DNA of 64,000 nt from Pseudomonas asgharzadehiana (GTDB lineage: Bacteria > Pseudomonadota > Gammaproteobacteria > Pseudomonadales > Pseudomonadaceae). Positions 18,635 through 30,806 of the stretch are shown here, piece by piece (the first letter of the stretch is position 1; each line of letters begins with the position of its first letter). The notes beneath the pieces are model-generated. The model saw only the letters and a program-made list of their open reading frames with translations. It did no database searches and was not told where the DNA came from. The translations under genes were made by a program, and so were the position numbers. Where the stretch lies: contig NZ_CP077079.1 in the NCBI RefSeq assembly GCF_019139815.1, positions 1 through 64,000 on the forward strand, given 5' to 3'.

Positions 18635-19092
18635 GCCTCAGCCCTCTAAAACCACATGCCCAACCCGGCATGGGTTGGCCGCTTAATCTCTCAGTCATTT
18701 GGCGCCAGGCGCCGCGTTTCTTTAGGGTCTTACCGGCTACACCTACAAGCGAAGGAACCGGGCCCCTAGAAAAGAGCGCTGCTTTATACCAGAAAGACCT
18801 TGGTGCAACAACAGCGAGTATGTTTTTACCGCAGTAAATCTCGCCCGTTGATGCCTGAACCGTTGCCAGGAGGGGCCGCTGCCATAGCCGACCGCTCGTC
18901 GCACAGAATGATTTTCAGCGCCCGCGCGCGCCGCAAAGCGCACAGCGAAACTCTCTGAGGCGCCATCAAAACAGCATTTGAGCCAAAAGCACAGGCAAAA
19001 ATGGGCTAGTCATTTGCCAATCAGACCACTACGGTAGGGCTTTTCCAGACTGCACTCGCAGATGGGCCTTCGATCTGCAAAGGAAACCGACC
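18635..19092. other. Non-coding region between rpmB and the ABC binding protein
   Basis: 458 bases with no convincing gene. It holds the rpmB promoter at 18783-18811 and a GGCGCC-rich short inverted repeat near 18700-18713. The 3' part is less GC-rich and presumably carries the promoter of the binding-protein gene at 19093. An open frame at 18743-18943 on the minus strand lacks a ribosome binding site and overlaps the promoter, so I do not call it. Confidence 0.6.
18783..18811 (-). promoter_or_regulatory. Sigma-70 promoter of rpmB-rpmG
   Basis: Read on the minus strand: -35 TTGTTG (18806-18811), a 17-bp spacer, and -10 TATAAA (18783-18788). Transcription should start near 18776, leaving a leader of about 140 bases before rpmB. 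Confidence 0.65.
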
Positions 19093-20685
19093 ATGCGCCT
19101 CGCTGCCCTGCCACTGTTGCTTGCCCCTCTTTTAATCGCGCCGCTGGCCTCTGCCGCCAGCAACCTGAGCGTTTGCACCGAGGCCAGCCCCGAAGGGTTT
19201 GATGTGGTGCAGTACAACTCGCTGACCACCACCAACGCCTCGGCAGATGTGCTGATGAACCGCCTGGTGGACTTCGACGCCGCCAGCGGCAAACTGGTGC
19301 CCAGCCTGGCAGACAGCTGGGACGTGTCGCCGGACGGCCTGACGTACACCTTCAAACTGCACCCGGACGTGAAATTCCATCGCACCGAGTATTTCACCCC
19401 GAGTCGCAGCCTGACCGCCGAAGACGTGCGCTTCAGCTTCGAACGCATGCTGGACCCGGCCAACCCCTGGCACAAAATTGCCCAGAGTGGCTTCCCTCAC
19501 GCCCAATCCCTGCAATTGCCTGCGCTGGTCAAGAAGATCGACGCCCTCGACCCGCTGACCGTGCGCTTCACCCTGGATCACGCCGATTCCACCTTCCTCG
19601 CAGCCCTGAGCATGGGCTTTGCCTCGATCTACCCGGCCGAATACGCCGACAAACTGCTCAAGGCCGGCACGCCCGAAAAGCTCAATAGCCAGCCCATCGG
19701 CACCGGGCCATTCATCTTCAGCCGCTTCCAGAAAGATGCGGTGGTTCGCTACAAGGCCAACCCGGACTACTTCGCCGGCAAACCGGCTGTGGATAACTTG
19801 ATCTTCGCCATTACACCGGACGCCAATGTGCGCTTGCAGAAATTGCACCGCGACGAGTGCCAGATCGCCTTGTCGCCCAAGCCGCTGGATGTAGGCGAGG
19901 CAGAGAAAGATCCTGCGCTCAAGGTGGAAAAAACCGCAGCCTTCATGACCGCATTCGTGGCCATCAACAGCCAGCACCCTCCTCTGGACAAGCCCGAAGT
20001 GCGCCAGGCGATCAACCTGGCGTTCGACAAGGCCAGCTACCTCAAGGCTGTGTTTGAAGGCACCGCCGAAGCCGCCAACGGCCCGTACCCGCCCAATACC
20101 TGGAGCTACGCCAAGGACTTGCCGGGTTATCCCCAGGACCTTGCCAGGGCCAAGGTGTTGCTGGACCGCGCCGGGCTCAAGGATGGCTTCAAGACTACTA
20201 TCTGGACTCGCCCCACCGGCAGCCTGCTGAACCCCAACCCGAACCTGGGCGCGCAATTATTGCAGGCGGACCTGGCCAAGGTCGGCATCCAGGCCGAAAT
20301 CCGCGTGATCGAATGGGGCGAGCTGATTCGCCGTGCCAAGGCCGGCGAGCACGACTTGCTGTTCATGGGCTGGGCCGGCGACAACGGTGACCCGGATAAC
20401 TTCCTGACCCCGCAATTCTCCTGCGCGGCGGTCAAATCAGGCACCAACTTCGCCCGTTATTGCGACCCGGCCCTGGACAAGCTGATCAGCGCCGGCAAGA
20501 CCACCAGCGAGCAAGGCGTGCGCAGCAAGCTGTATCAACAGGCTCAGGCGCAGATCCAGCAGCAGGCGTTGTGGTTACCGTTGGCGCATCCGACCGCGTT
20601 TGCCCTGGCCCGCAAGAACGTCCAGGGGTACCAGGTAAGCCCGTTCGGGCGCCAGGATTTCTCCAAGGCCAGCGTCAAGCCCTGA
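19093..20685 (+). CDS. ABC transporter substrate-binding protein, dipeptide/oligopeptide type
   Basis: Periplasmic solute-binding protein of family 5 (DppA/OppA-like), 530 residues, with a signal peptide (LLLAPLLIAPLASAA, cleavage near residue 22). Typical features are NRLVDFDAASGKLVPSLADSW, YTFKLHPDVKFH and late FLTPQFSCAAVKSGTNFARYC. No permease or ATPase genes are adjacent, so it must work with a transporter encoded elsewhere. Peptide is the likely ligand; haem or amino-acid derivatives are possible. Confidence 0.87.
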   Translation: MRLAALPLLLAPLLIAPLASAASNLSVCTEASPEGFDVVQYNSLTTTNASADVLMNRLVDFDAASGKLVPSLADSWDVSPDGLTYTFKLHPDVKFHRTEYFTPSRSLTAEDVRFSFERMLDPANPWHKIAQSGFPHAQSLQLPALVKKIDALDPLTVRFTLDHADSTFLAALSMGFASIYPAEYADKLLKAGTPEKLNSQPIGTGPFIFSRFQKDAVVRYKANPDYFAGKPAVDNLIFAITPDANVRLQKLHRDECQIALSPKPLDVGEAEKDPALKVEKTAAFMTAFVAINSQHPPLDKPEVRQAINLAFDKASYLKAVFEGTAEAANGPYPPNTWSYAKDLPGYPQDLARAKVLLDRAGLKDGFKTTIWTRPTGSLLNPNPNLGAQLLQADLAKVGIQAEIRVIEWGELIRRAKAGEHDLLFMGWAGDNGDPDNFLTPQFSCAAVKSGTNFARYCDPALDKLISAGKTTSEQGVRSKLYQQAQAQIQQQALWLPLAHPTAFALARKNVQGYQVSPFGRQDFSKASVKP

Positions 20686-20711
20686 TAGCAGGCCCCGCCC
20701 ACTGGGCGGGG

Positions 20712-21386
20712 TCATATCCACCCATATTCAGCCATCGACAACGGATCACCATCCCCCACGATGATGTGATCCAGCAGCCGCACATCCACCACCTCCAGGG
20801 CGCCTTGCAGGGTTTTGGTCAGTTTTCGATCAGCCACGCTCGGCTCCGCACTTCCCGAAGGATGGTTGTGACACAGGATCAATGCCGCTGCGTTGTAAGC
20901 CAGGGCGCGCTTGACCACTTGCCGCGGGTAAACCACGGCGGCATCGATAGTGCCCTGGAACAAAGCCTCGAAGCCCAAGACGCGGTGCTTTGAATCGAGA
21001 AACAGGCAGCCGAAGATCTCGTGTGGCTCATGACGCAACAGCGCCTTGAGGTAATTGCGCACGGCTATCGGGCTTTCGAGTACCGATTCACTGCGCAGTT
21101 GTTCGGCCATGTGCCGCCGGGACATTTCCAGCACCGCCTGCAACTGGGCAAACTTGGCGGGCCCCAAGCCCAATTGCTGGCTGAACAACGCCTGGCTGGC
21201 CTCCAACAAGGGGCGCAAGCCACCAAATTGCGCCAACAGGTGACGCGCAAGGTCCACCGCGCTTTTACCGCAAACCCCGGTACGCAAGAAAATCGCCAAC
21301 AACTCGGCATCCGACAAACTTGCCGCGCCCCACTCCAATAGCTTCTCCCGCGGCCGCTCCGCCGCCGGCCAATCGCGAATACTCAT
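20712..21386 (-). CDS. radC: RadC/YicR-family protein
   Basis: A 224-residue JAB/MPN-domain protein with an N-terminal helix-hairpin-helix region. The metal-binding motif [14 protein letters not shown] lies near residues 173-186, preceded by [11 protein letters not shown]. Once thought to act in recombination repair; its true activity is uncertain. GGGAGGCGGG precedes the ATG. It is divergent from coaBC, the usual order in gammaproteobacteria. Confidence 0.93.
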   Translation of the reverse strand: MSIRDWPAAERPREKLLEWGAASLSDAELLAIFLRTGVCGKSAVDLARHLLAQFGGLRPLLEASQALFSQQLGLGPAKFAQLQAVLEMSRRHMAEQLRSESVLESPIAVRNYLKALLRHEPHEIFGCLFLDSKHRVLGFEALFQGTIDAAVVYPRQVVKRALAYNAAALILCHNHPSGSAEPSVADRKLTKTLQGALEVVDVRLLDHIIVGDGDPLSMAEYGWI

Positions 21387-21549
21387 CCCGCCTCCCTCTC
21401 CCTATGTGCGCCATATACGCCACGTCCGCCGCTGTTGCTGGGCGGGCGCTGTGTTATCGTAGGCCCTCTTTTTTGCATGCGATTTCACCTGGGGAGGGGA
21501 GATCGCAGGCGTCACTGAACTGGCTTCACTGAACTGGAAAGGCAAACCA

Positions 21550-22758
21550 ATGCAGCGTCTGTATCGGAAACGCATCGTTCTCGGCGTCGGCGGCGGCATT
21601 GCCGCCTACAAGAGCGCAGAGTTGGTTCGCAGGCTCCTGGACCACGGTGCCGAAGTGCGCGTGGTCATGACCCGCGGCGGCAGCGAGTTCATCACCCCGC
21701 TGACCATGCAGGCCTTGTCCGGCCACCCGGTTCACTTGGACCTGCTGGACCCGGCGGCCGAAGCCGCCATGGGCCATATCGAACTGGCCAAATGGGCCGA
21801 CCTGGTGCTGATCGCCCCGGCCACCGCCGACCTGATCGCCCGCCTGGCCCAAGGCATCGCCGATGATCTGCTGACCACTTTGGTACTGGCCACCGACGCC
21901 ACTGTCGCCATCGCCCCGGCCATGAACCAGGCCATGTGGCGCGACCCGGCCACCCAGGCCAACACGCAACTCCTGCAAAACCGTGGCCTGAAGGTGTTCG
22001 GCCCAGCCTCCGGAAGCCAGGCCTGCGGTGACGTCGGCATGGGCCGCATGCTCGAAGCCACCGACCTGGCGCTGTGTGCCGCCGAGTGTTTCCAACACCT
22101 GGCCCTGACCGGCAAGCACGTGCTGATTACCGCCGGGCCGACCCAGGAAAACATCGACCCGGTGCGCTACATCACCAACCATAGTTCAGGAAAAATGGGG
22201 TTCGCGCTTGCCGAAGCCGCGGTCGAGGCAGGCGCACGCGTCACCTTGATCACTGGCCCGGTGCATTTGCCAACACCCGATCGGGTCACGCGAATCGACG
22301 TAGTCAGCGCCCGGGACATGCTGGCGGCCTGCGAAGCGGCCATTCCCTGCGACCTGTTCATCGCCTCGGCAGCGGTCGCGGACTACCGCCCGGAAGTGGT
22401 TGCCCCGCAAAAGCTCAAGAAAGACCCTACAAGCGGCGACGGCCTGCTCCTGCAAATGGTGCGCAACCCGGACATCCTGGCAACCATCGCCACGCGCCCG
22501 GACCGCCCGTTCAGTGTCGGCTTCGCCGCCGAGACCGAGCACCTGCTGGACTACGCCGCGCGCAAATTGAAAGACAAAAACCTCGACCTGATCGTTGCCA
22601 ATGATGTCGCCAACCCGAGCATCGGCTTCAACAGCGAGGAAAACGCCTGCAGCGTGATTGACCGCGAACTGCACGCCACCCTTTTCGCCCAGACCAGCAA
22701 GGGCAAGATTGCCCGACAGCTGATCTCATTTATCGCCCAACGGCTGAACCAGGTTTAA
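21550..22758 (+). CDS. coaBC: Bifunctional phosphopantothenoylcysteine decarboxylase/synthetase
   Basis: Catalyses two steps of coenzyme A synthesis. The N-terminal CoaC flavoprotein domain (residues about 1-190) shows [23 protein letters not shown] and the active-site flap [10 protein letters not shown]. The C-terminal CoaB domain (about 190-402) shows [32 protein letters not shown] and the late LIVANDV. Length 402 is standard. It is followed 5 bases later by dut, suggesting co-transcription. Confidence 0.96.
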   Translation: MQRLYRKRIVLGVGGGIAAYKSAELVRRLLDHGAEVRVVMTRGGSEFITPLTMQALSGHPVHLDLLDPAAEAAMGHIELAKWADLVLIAPATADLIARLAQGIADDLLTTLVLATDATVAIAPAMNQAMWRDPATQANTQLLQNRGLKVFGPASGSQACGDVGMGRMLEATDLALCAAECFQHLALTGKHVLITAGPTQENIDPVRYITNHSSGKMGFALAEAAVEAGARVTLITGPVHLPTPDRVTRIDVVSARDMLAACEAAIPCDLFIASAAVADYRPEVVAPQKLKKDPTSGDGLLLQMVRNPDILATIATRPDRPFSVGFAAETEHLLDYAARKLKDKNLDLIVANDVANPSIGFNSEENACSVIDRELHATLFAQTSKGKIARQLISFIAQRLNQV

Positions 22759-22763
22759 TTTCC

Positions 22764-23219
22764 ATGCACGCTTTGCAAGCCAAGATCCTCGACCCCCGCA
22801 TCGGCAGCGAATTCCCACTGCCGGCCTACGCTACCCCGGGCTCCGCCGGCCTGGACCTGCGCGCCATGCTCAAGGAAGACACCCTCCTTGAGCCGGGCCA
22901 GACCCTGCTGATCCCCACCGGCCTGTCGATCTATGTCGGCGACCCTGGCCTGGCGGCGCTGATCCTGCCGCGCTCCGGCCTGGGCCACAAACACGGCATC
23001 GTCCTTGGCAACCTCGTGGGGCTGATCGACTCGGACTACCAGGGCGAGTTGATGGTGTCGTGCTGGAACCGTGGCCAGACCGCGTTCAACATCGCAGTCG
23101 GCGAGCGCATCGCCCAACTGGTATTGGTACCGGTAGTGCAGGCGCACTTCGAATTGGTGCAGGAATTCGACGAGACCCAACGCGGCGCTGGCGGCTTTGG
23201 GCATTCCGGCAGCCACTGA
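22764..23219 (+). CDS. dut: Deoxyuridine 5'-triphosphate nucleotidohydrolase
   Basis: Trimeric dUTPase that hydrolyses dUTP to dUMP, keeping uracil out of DNA and feeding dTMP synthesis. All five motifs are present in 151 residues: [33 protein letters not shown], and the C-terminal [10 protein letters not shown]. The ribosome binding site is weak, consistent with coupling to coaBC. Confidence 0.96.
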   Translation: MHALQAKILDPRIGSEFPLPAYATPGSAGLDLRAMLKEDTLLEPGQTLLIPTGLSIYVGDPGLAALILPRSGLGHKHGIVLGNLVGLIDSDYQGELMVSCWNRGQTAFNIAVGERIAQLVLVPVVQAHFELVQEFDETQRGAGGFGHSGSH

Positions 23220-23285
23220 CCACGCCGCCCCTGGCCGGCACCTTTGGTCCGGCCAGACGCTACCGCATGGCTTTCAGGAAGAAGA

Positions 23286-23486
23286 ATGCGCGGAATTTAC
23301 CAGCGTTATTTCCCATTGAAAATCAACGGGTTACGCAAACAAAAATACGAAGCCCAAGCTCCGATGGCACTTTTGCACCACGAACTCTCTGCCGAAAACA
23401 CCGTCATACCCTTCAGTTTGAGCCTGCCGGCCAGCCCCATTCAGGCCAGCCTTGCCCCCTTTCAGATGGAGTTCCCCCCGCGATGA
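23286..23486 (+). CDS. Possible small leader protein upstream of algC
   Basis: A 66-residue frame starting MRGIYQRYFPLKINGLRKQ, preceded by AGGAAGAAG at normal spacing. It ends in an ATGA overlap with the algC start, so translation could be coupled. I recognise no domain; it is moderately basic at the start and hydrophobic in the middle. It may be chance, since the region is short and the algC site itself has GGAG. Confidence 0.3.
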   Translation: MRGIYQRYFPLKINGLRKQKYEAQAPMALLHHELSAENTVIPFSLSLPASPIQASLAPFQMEFPPR

Positions 23487-24880
23487 CTACCGCAGCCCGA
23501 GTAGCCCCGACGTTCCCCGACAGCATCTTTCGCGCCTATGACATTCGTGGCGTGGTGCCCAAGACCCTGACTGCCGAAACCGCCTACTGGATTGGCCGCG
23601 CCATCGGCGCCCAGAGCCTTGCCCAGGACGAGCCCAACGTCTCGGTCGGCCGTGATGGTCGCCTGTCCGGCCCCGAGTTGGTGGAGCAGCTGATCCAGGG
23701 CCTGGCCGACAGCGGTTGCCACGTCAGCGACGTGGGCCTGGTGCCAACGCCGGCGCTGTACTATGCCGCCAACGTCCTGGCCGGCAAATCCGGCGTCATG
23801 CTCACCGGCAGTCATAACCCGTCGGACTACAACGGCTTCAAGATCGTCATCGCCGGCGACACCCTGGCCAACGAACAGATCCAGGCCCTGCATGACCGCC
23901 TGAAGAACAATGACCTGACCAGCGGCACGGGCAGCGTCACGAAAGTCGACATTCTTCAGCGCTACTCTGATGAAATCACTGGCGACGTGAAGCTCGCGCG
24001 CCGCCTCAAAGTGGTGGTGGACTGCGGCAACGGCGCGGCCGGCGTGATCGCCCCGCAGTTGCTCGAAGCCCTCAATTGCGAAGTGGTCCCGCTGTTCTGC
24101 GACGTCGACGGCAACTTCCCCAACCACCACCCGGACCCGGGCAAGCCTGAGAACCTGGTGGACCTGATCGCCAAGGTCAAGGAAACCGGCGCCGATGTGG
24201 GCCTGGCCTTCGACGGTGACGGCGACCGCGTGGGCGTAGTGACAAACACTGGCGAGAACGTATTCGCCGACCGCTTGCTGATGCTGTTTGCCCGTGACGT
24301 GGTGGCGCGCAATGCCAACGCCGAGATCATTTTCGACGTGAAGTGCACGCGCCGCCTCACCCCGCTGATCAAGGAATATGGCGGCCGCCCACTAATGTGG
24401 AAGACCGGTCACTCGTTGATCAAAAAGAAAATGAAGGAAACCGGCGCGCTGTTGGCTGGCGAAATGAGCGGCCACGTGTTCTTCAAGGAGCGCTGGTTCG
24501 GGTTTGACGACGGCATCTACAGCGCCGCTCGCTTGTTGGAGATCCTCAGCAAGGAAGAATCCACGGCGCAGGAGCTGTTTCAGACCTTCCCGAACGATAT
24601 TTCTACGCCAGAGATCAATATCCATGTGACCGAGGAGAGCAAATTCAGCATCATTGACGCACTGCACGATGCGCAATGGGGTGAAGGCGCCAACCTGACC
24701 TCCATTGATGGTGTGCGAGTCGATTACGCCAAAGGCTGGGGCCTGGTTCGCGCGTCCAACACCACACCGGTGCTGGTGCTGCGTTTCGAGGCGGATACCG
24801 AGGCCGAGTTGCAGCGCATCAAGGACGTGTTCCACGCCCAGTTGAAACGTGTTGCCCCTGATCTCCAATTACCGTTCTGA
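23483..24880 (+). CDS. algC: Phosphomannomutase/phosphoglucomutase
   Basis: Converts mannose-6-P to mannose-1-P and glucose-6-P to glucose-1-P for alginate, LPS and other polysaccharides. The 465-residue product begins TFPDSIFRAYDIRGVVPKTL. The phosphoserine is Ser110 in MLTGSHNPSDYNG, the metal loop is FDGDGDRVGVV, the sugar loop is GEMSGHVFFKERW, and the phosphate site is in the C-terminal RASNTTPVLVLRFEA. GGAG precedes the ATG by 11 bases. The same frame is open far upstream, but that part overlaps dut out of frame. Confidence 0.95.
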   Translation: MTTAARVAPTFPDSIFRAYDIRGVVPKTLTAETAYWIGRAIGAQSLAQDEPNVSVGRDGRLSGPELVEQLIQGLADSGCHVSDVGLVPTPALYYAANVLAGKSGVMLTGSHNPSDYNGFKIVIAGDTLANEQIQALHDRLKNNDLTSGTGSVTKVDILQRYSDEITGDVKLARRLKVVVDCGNGAAGVIAPQLLEALNCEVVPLFCDVDGNFPNHHPDPGKPENLVDLIAKVKETGADVGLAFDGDGDRVGVVTNTGENVFADRLLMLFARDVVARNANAEIIFDVKCTRRLTPLIKEYGGRPLMWKTGHSLIKKKMKETGALLAGEMSGHVFFKERWFGFDDGIYSAARLLEILSKEESTAQELFQTFPNDISTPEINIHVTEESKFSIIDALHDAQWGEGANLTSIDGVRVDYAKGWGLVRASNTTPVLVLRFEADTEAELQRIKDVFHAQLKRVAPDLQLPF

Positions 24881-24900
24881 TTTTTGCACCGGAGCCCTGA

Positions 24901-25806
<906 letters not shown>

Positions 25807-25817
25807 GCGTCAAACAC

Positions 25818-25855
25818 AAAAAGGCCCCGCTCAATCGAATTGAGCGGGGCCTTTT
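25818..25855. terminator. Rho-independent terminator after argB
   Basis: Stem GGCCCCGCTCAAT with its perfect complement ATTGAGCGGGGCC around a 3-base CGA loop, flanked by A and T runs. Confidence 0.9.
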
Positions 25856-25890
25856 CTATGGGCGCTGACTCTACAAATAAGTGGAGATCG

Positions 25891-25920
25891 CCTGTGGAAG
25901 GGAGCAAGCCCCCACACAAG
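25891..25920. repeat. Degenerate single REP unit
   Basis: CTGTGGAAGGGAGCAAGCCC followed by CCACACAAG resembles one arm of the REP elements in the window, with no facing partner. It lies between argB and the 3' end of pyrE. Confidence 0.45.
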
Positions 25921-25944
25921 CGCTCTTACACCATTGGGTCTGTG

Positions 25945-26586
25945 TCAGACGCCAAACTGCTCGCGGTACGCGCGCACTGCCGGCAAGTGCTGCTTGAGCT
26001 GCGGGTCATCTTCCAGGAACTGCAATACCTGGTTCAACGAAACGATGCTCACCACTGGAATGCCGAAATCGCGCTCCACTTCCTGGATCGCCGACAACTC
26101 ACCGTTGCCACGCTCCTGGCGATTCAGCGCGATCAACACGCCGGCCGCCTTGGCACCCTCCTGGGAAGCGATGATCTGCATCACTTCACGGATCGCGGTA
26201 CCGGCGGTGATGACATCGTCGATGATCAACACATCGCCAGTCAGCGGTGCGCCGACCAGGCTACCGCCTTCGCCGTGAGCCTTGGCTTCCTTGCGGTTGA
26301 AGCACCATGGCAGATCGCGCCCATGATGTTCCGCCAGGGCCACGGCCGTTGCGGCGGCCAGGGGAATACCCTTGTAGGCCGGGCCGAACAGCACGTCGAA
26401 GGAAATACCGCTTTCAACGATGGCCGCCGCGTAGAAACGGCCCAACTGAGCCAGGGCCGAACCCGAGTTGAACAAGCCGGCGTTGAAGAAGTACGGGCTG
26501 GTGCGCCCGGACTTGAGAGTGAACTCACCGAAGCGCAAAACACCGCGATCGATGGCAAAACGAATGAAATCGCGTTGATACGCCTG
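25945..26586 (-). CDS. pyrE: Orotate phosphoribosyltransferase
   Basis: Makes OMP from orotate and PRPP in pyrimidine synthesis. The 213-residue product starting [16 protein letters not shown] matches the family. An in-frame GTG at 26610 would add eight unusual residues, and GAGGC lies ahead of the ATG at 26586. The PRPP motif [14 protein letters not shown] is near residues 122-135. It is divergent from crc across an 85-base gap holding a perfect palindrome. Confidence 0.96.
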   Translation of the reverse strand, partial: QAYQRDFIRFAIDRGVLRFGEFTLKSGRTSPYFFNAGLFNSGSALAQLGRFYAAAIVESGISFDVLFGPAYKGIPLAAATAVALAEHHGRDLPWCFNRKEAKAHGEGGSLVGAPLTGDVLIIDDVITAGTAIREVMQIIASQEGAKAAGVLIALNRQERGNGELSAIQEVERDFGIPVVSIVSLNQVLQFLEDDPQLKQHLPAVRAYREQFGV

Positions 26587-26633
26587 CATGAAAAAAGCCT
26601 CAGATACCACGGATTTAGCTAATTAGGTAGACG

Positions 26634-26650
26634 GCGTGTATCATACACGC
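26634..26650. promoter_or_regulatory. Perfect 17-bp palindrome between pyrE and crc
   Basis: GCGTGTATCATACACGC, eight paired bases each side of a central C. It lies 22 bases before the crc start and 48 bases before the pyrE start. Its centre TATCAT/TATGAT could overlap a -10 box, so it could be an operator or part of the promoter itself. Confidence 0.5.
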
Positions 26651-26671
26651 ACGCGATTTTTGGGGCCATTT

Positions 26672-27451
26672 ATGCGGATCATCAGTGTGAACGTTAATGG
26701 TATTCAGGCTGCAGTCGAGCGTGGTTTGCTCAGTTGGCTGCAAGCCCAGAATGCCGACGTCATCTGCCTGCAGGATACCCGCGCCTCCGCCTTTGAACTG
26801 GACGACCCAGCCTTCCAACTGGATGGCTACTTCCTTTATGCCTGCGATGCCGAAGTCCCTGCCCAAGGTGGCGTGGCTTTGTATTCGCGGTTGCAACCCA
26901 AGGCGGTCATCAGCGGCCTCGGCTTCGAGACAGCCGACCGCTACGGGCGCTACCTGCAAGCCGATTTCGATAAGGTCAGCATCGCGACCTTGCTGCTCCC
27001 TTCGGGGCAGAACGGCGATGAAGACTTGAACCAGAAGTTTAAGCTAATGGACGATTTCGCCCGTTACCTGGACAAACAGCGGCGCAAACGTCGCGAGTAC
27101 ATTTATTGTGGCTCGCTGTACGTGGCGCAACAGAAGCTGGATATCAAGAACTGGCGCGACAGCCAGCAATCCCCGGGCTTCCTGGCGCCGGAACGGGCCT
27201 GGATGGACGAGATTGTCGGCAACATGGGCTATGTGGATGCCCTGCGCGAAGTCAGCCGCGAAGGCGACCAGTACAGCTGGTGGCCGGACAACGAACAGGC
27301 TGAGATGCTCAACCTGGGTTGGCGTTTCGACTACCAGTTGCTGACCCCAGGTCTGCGCCGGTTTGTTCGCAGTGCACGCTTGCCGCGCCAGCCGCGCTTC
27401 TCGCAGCATGCGCCGCTGATCGTGGACTACGACTGGACGCTGACCATCTGA
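26672..27451 (+). CDS. crc: Catabolite repression control protein Crc
   Basis: A 259-residue protein of the exonuclease III/EEP fold that has lost nuclease function. Known: in pseudomonads Crc works with Hfq on A-rich mRNA sites to repress less-preferred carbon pathways. MRIISVNVNGIQAAVERGLL and VICLQDTRASAFELDD show the family fold. The length is exactly that of known Crc. Frames extend upstream, but MRIIS is the family start. It ends at a strong terminator. Confidence 0.95.
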   Translation: MRIISVNVNGIQAAVERGLLSWLQAQNADVICLQDTRASAFELDDPAFQLDGYFLYACDAEVPAQGGVALYSRLQPKAVISGLGFETADRYGRYLQADFDKVSIATLLLPSGQNGDEDLNQKFKLMDDFARYLDKQRRKRREYIYCGSLYVAQQKLDIKNWRDSQQSPGFLAPERAWMDEIVGNMGYVDALREVSREGDQYSWWPDNEQAEMLNLGWRFDYQLLTPGLRRFVRSARLPRQPRFSQHAPLIVDYDWTLTI

Positions 27452-27465
27452 GGTGCTTTTCCAGG

Positions 27466-27501
27466 CACAAAAAAACCGACATCACTGTCGGTTTTTTTGT
27501 G
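27466..27501. terminator. Rho-independent terminator between crc and the DUF4870 gene
   Basis: Stem AAAAAAACCGAC and GTCGGTTTTTTT around a short ATCACT loop, with runs on both sides, so it can serve both convergent genes. Confidence 0.88.
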
Positions 27502-27509
27502 GGTGCTCG

Positions 27510-27878
27510 CTATTTGACCAAGCGCCAGGTAAAGGGATAACGATAGGCAATGCCCTTGTTGGCCTTGATACCGCCAATGATCGTCATCACCACCGTCGCA
27601 ATCGCCAGGGCGATCATCAGGAAAAACCCGATGACTGCGAACGCCAGCACCATGCAGACCAGCCAGGCAATGGCCACGGTGATCTGGAAGTTCAAGGCCT
27701 CCTTGCCCTGATCATCAATGAACGCATCCTTTTCCTTCCTGATTTGCCACAGGATCAGTGGCCCCACGACGCTGCCGAAGGGGAACACAAAGCCCAGGAA
27801 CGCCGCAAAATGACACAGCATCGCCCCTTGGCGCGCCTCGTAGGACGGCGTGGGTACCAGTGGCTGAGTGTCATTCAT
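27510..27878 (-). CDS. DUF4870 membrane protein
   Basis: A 122-residue protein with about three transmembrane segments (AMLCHFAAFLGFVFPFGSVVGPLILW, VAIAWLVCMVLAFAVIGFFLMIALAIATV in two passes). The conserved DDQGKEALNFQ in the loop is the mark of DUF4870/Tic20-like small membrane proteins. Function is unknown. AAGGAG precedes the ATG. It lies 22 bases downstream of rph on the same strand and may share its transcript. Confidence 0.82.
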   Translation of the reverse strand: MNDTQPLVPTPSYEARQGAMLCHFAAFLGFVFPFGSVVGPLILWQIRKEKDAFIDDQGKEALNFQITVAIAWLVCMVLAFAVIGFFLMIALAIATVVMTIIGGIKANKGIAYRYPFTWRLVK

Positions 27879-27900
27879 GGCGTTTCTCCTTGAGGCCGAT

Positions 27901-28623
27901 TCAGTCAGCCAGTGCGGCGTTTTGCAGTTCGAAGATTTCGTTCATGCCTTTCTGGGCCAGGGCCAGCATGGCGTTCAGCTCGGCCGGCTGGAATGGCGCG
28001 CCTTCGGCGGTGCCCTGCACTTCGATGAAACCACCGGTGCTGGTCATTACCACGTTCAGGTCGGTCTCGGCAGCCGAGTCTTCCAGGTAATCCAGATCCA
28101 GCACCGGCTCACCCTGATACATGCCCACCGAGACGGCGGCAATCATCTGCTTGAGCGGGTCGCCGCCCTTCAGGCCGCCACGCTTCTTGATCACCTTGAG
28201 TGCGTCGACCAGGGCCACCATGGCCCCGGTGATGGATGCAGTGCGGGTGCCGCCGTCAGCCTGGATCACATCGCAGTCGACGTACAGGGTCACATCGCCC
28301 AGCTTGGACATATCCAGGGCGGCGCGCAGGGAACGGCCGATCAGACGCTGGATTTCCAGGGTACGCCCGCCTTGCTTGCCACGGCTGGCTTCACGCTGGT
28401 TACGCTCGCCGGTGGCACGCGGCAGCATGCCGTATTCGGCGGTCAACCAGCCCTGGCCCTGGCCCTTGAGGAAACGCGGCACGCCGTTTTCGACGCTGAC
28501 GGTGCAGATCACCTTGGTATCACCAAACTCGACCAATACGGATCCCTCGGCGTGTTTGGTGTAGTTGCGGGTGATGCGGATCGAGCGGAGCTGATCGGCA
28601 GCGCGACCACTTGGACGTTTCAT
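27901..28623 (-). CDS. rph: Ribonuclease PH
   Basis: Phosphorolytic 3' exonuclease that trims tRNA precursors and degrades structured RNA. The start [18 protein letters not shown] gives the standard 240 residues; an in-frame extension to 28662 is rejected. The phosphate-binding RSLRAALDM region and [17 protein letters not shown] are present. A TATAAT -10 box reads on the minus strand at 28661-28666, about 35 bases upstream of the start. It is divergent from yicC. Confidence 0.96.
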   Translation of the reverse strand: MKRPSGRAADQLRSIRITRNYTKHAEGSVLVEFGDTKVICTVSVENGVPRFLKGQGQGWLTAEYGMLPRATGERNQREASRGKQGGRTLEIQRLIGRSLRAALDMSKLGDVTLYVDCDVIQADGGTRTASITGAMVALVDALKVIKKRGGLKGGDPLKQMIAAVSVGMYQGEPVLDLDYLEDSAAETDLNVVMTSTGGFIEVQGTAEGAPFQPAELNAMLALAQKGMNEIFELQNAALAD

Positions 28624-28820
28624 AGGGGATACCTGTACGGGGGACGAAAAACTGCCGAGCATTATAGAGCCGCGAGCCGATTCGGGGCACTGCTAAAAAA
28701 TTCGGTTACGAATGGTCAACTATTGCCCATTGTTTGGGCGCGCTCGGCCCACTGCGCTACAATCCTGCGCCTTCTTAACCATCAGCCCGTGTTTGCGGGA
28801 CTGCAACGCGAGGTACCTCC

Positions 28821-30315
<1,495 letters not shown>

Positions 30316-30327
30316 ATGGCCCTTCCC

Positions 30328-30370
30328 AAAACCGCTGCAAGGCCTTTACATTGGCACTCGTAGCGGTTTT
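30328..30370. repeat. Long-loop inverted repeat after gmk
   Basis: AAAACCGCT (30328-30336) and AGCGGTTTT (30362-30370) pair perfectly around a 25-base loop. It stands in front of the terminator at 30383 and may form part of a two-hairpin transcript end. Confidence 0.5.
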
Positions 30371-30382
30371 GCGAGGGCCTGA

Positions 30383-30419
30383 GAAAAATCAGCGCTTCCC
30401 TAAACGCTGGTGATTTTTT
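30383..30419 (+). terminator. Terminator between gmk and rpoZ
   Basis: CAGCG and CGCTG arms around CTTCCCTAAA, extended by AAAAATCA and TGATTTTTT with a small bulge, ending in a T run. Confidence 0.7.
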
Positions 30420-30482
30420 AAACTGCTCAGTCCGCTCGCCCAACCGGGCAGCGCGCATCTTGCATTCGCTCCGAGGAATACC

Positions 30483-30746
30483 ATGGCCCGCGTAACCGTT
30501 GAAGACTGCCTAGAACACGTGGATAACCGCTTTGAGCTGGTCATGCTCTCTACCAAGCGTGCCCGTCAACTGGCCACTGGCGGCAAAGAGCCCCTGGTCC
30601 AGTGGGAAAACGACAAGCCTACCGTTGTGGCCCTGCGCGAAATCGCTGAAGGCCTGATGAGCTACGAGTTCATTGCCAACGCTGAAATCGTTGAAGACGA
30701 ACCGCTGTTTGCAGCGTTCGAGGACGAGTCCAACGAGGCCGTCTAA
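30483..30746 (+). CDS. rpoZ: RNA polymerase omega subunit
   Basis: An 87-residue subunit that helps assemble RNA polymerase and forms part of a ppGpp-binding site. [20 protein letters not shown] is the family signature, followed by KRARQL. CGAGGA precedes the ATG. It lies upstream of spoT, the classic arrangement linking omega and stringent control. Confidence 0.97.
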   Translation: MARVTVEDCLEHVDNRFELVMLSTKRARQLATGGKEPLVQWENDKPTVVALREIAEGLMSYEFIANAEIVEDEPLFAAFEDESNEAV

Positions 30747-30806
30747 GCCTATGCCTGGTCGACGTAGCACGGCGCGGGGTCACAGCCTTCGGCAGGAGTT
30801 CACACT

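Noticed and set aside
18743..18943. Small gene upstream of rpmB
   Set aside because: No ribosome binding site, overlaps a good sigma-70 promoter, and the translation resembles no protein.
23060..23482. N-terminal extension of algC
   Set aside because: It overlaps dut in another frame and its translation is arginine-rich without homology; the ATG at 23483 gives the standard AlgC.
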